DNA of 64,000 nt from Mumia xiangluensis (GTDB lineage Bacteria > Actinomycetota > Actinomycetes > Propionibacteriales > Nocardioidaceae), in contig NZ_WJYO01000003.1 of the NCBI RefSeq assembly GCF_010994095.1, positions 62,001 to 126,000 on the forward strand, in the 5' to 3' direction. Position 1 is the stretch's first letter, and each line of letters starts with the position of its first letter. Made by a program: the position numbers and the translations under genes. Under the pieces are notes generated by a model that had not been told where the DNA came from, ran no database searches, and worked only from the letters and a program-made list of their open reading frames with translations. Below, piece by piece: positions 63,972 to 64,000 of this stretch.

Positions 63972-64000
63972 CGGGGACCGCCCGCCGGACCGGGGACGGT

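Overview
The window is about 70% G+C, almost gapless coding DNA from an actinomycete. The gene set points to the Propionibacteriales/Nocardioidaceae: a mycobacterial-type sigE-tatB-mrp neighbourhood, actinobacterial DapC/DapD/DapE with a 7Fe ferredoxin, PucR, MarR and TetR regulators, and a dispersed palindromic element containing CGCTGGTTGAGCGAGC. The family assignment is inference; no rRNA or tRNA is present to test it. About 61 protein genes are supported. No gap between genes exceeds 300 bases. I see no CRISPR array, insertion sequence, prophage or RNA gene.

Layout. 1-13635: a nucleobase-catabolism locus. A six-gene minus-strand operon (NCS2 permease, three molybdenum-hydroxylase subunits, CoxG-like protein, amidase), in which every junction is a 4-base stop/start overlap, is separated by pucR from a plus-strand operon for a three-part oxamate carbamoyltransferase (AllH/FdrA/AllG type). 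13700-26566: sulfotransferase, beta-propeller protein, PHP phosphoesterase, a MarR/MFS drug-efflux pair, a MaoC hydratase, a four-gene operon (stress protein, DUF2332, phosphatase, antiporter), then acetate kinase plus phosphoketolase. 26567-35638: tandem repeats, a small unknown gene, a RecQ helicase with a PRTase-like tail, acyl-CoA dehydrogenase plus CitE-like lyase, an EamA exporter, and an FdhF/YdeP molybdoenzyme. 35749-42770: secreted protein, MgtE-N/CBS protein, DUF1003, Mrp, TatB, an extended anti-sigma factor, SigE-like sigma factor and O-methyltransferase. 42761-49833: repeat array, LAL regulator, methyltransferase, an alpha/beta-hydrolase-glycosyltransferase fusion, and two small genes. 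49935-63959: enoyl-CoA isomerase, M14 peptidase, TagA, TetR, LOG, dapE, dapD, a murein-hydrolase-like gene, dapC with ferredoxin, GNAT, VanW and flavin reductase.

How the genes work together. The first 13.6 kb looks like one catabolic unit: import of a nucleobase-like compound, Mo/FAD/Fe-S hydroxylation, amide hydrolysis, and carbamoyl transfer from an oxalurate-type intermediate. Acetate kinase and phosphoketolase form the short phosphoketolase bypass. CitE-like lyase, acyl-CoA dehydrogenase and the separate MaoC protein match the Rv2498c-Rv2500c set tied to leucine/itaconyl-CoA breakdown in Mycobacterium tuberculosis. dapC, dapD and dapE form the succinylase branch of lysine/diaminopimelate synthesis and sit beside cell-wall genes.

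Gene expression. Many genes appear leaderless: a TANNNT -10 box ends 6-7 bases before the start codon. Several gene ends carry very long GC-rich hairpins that probably end transcription in both directions.
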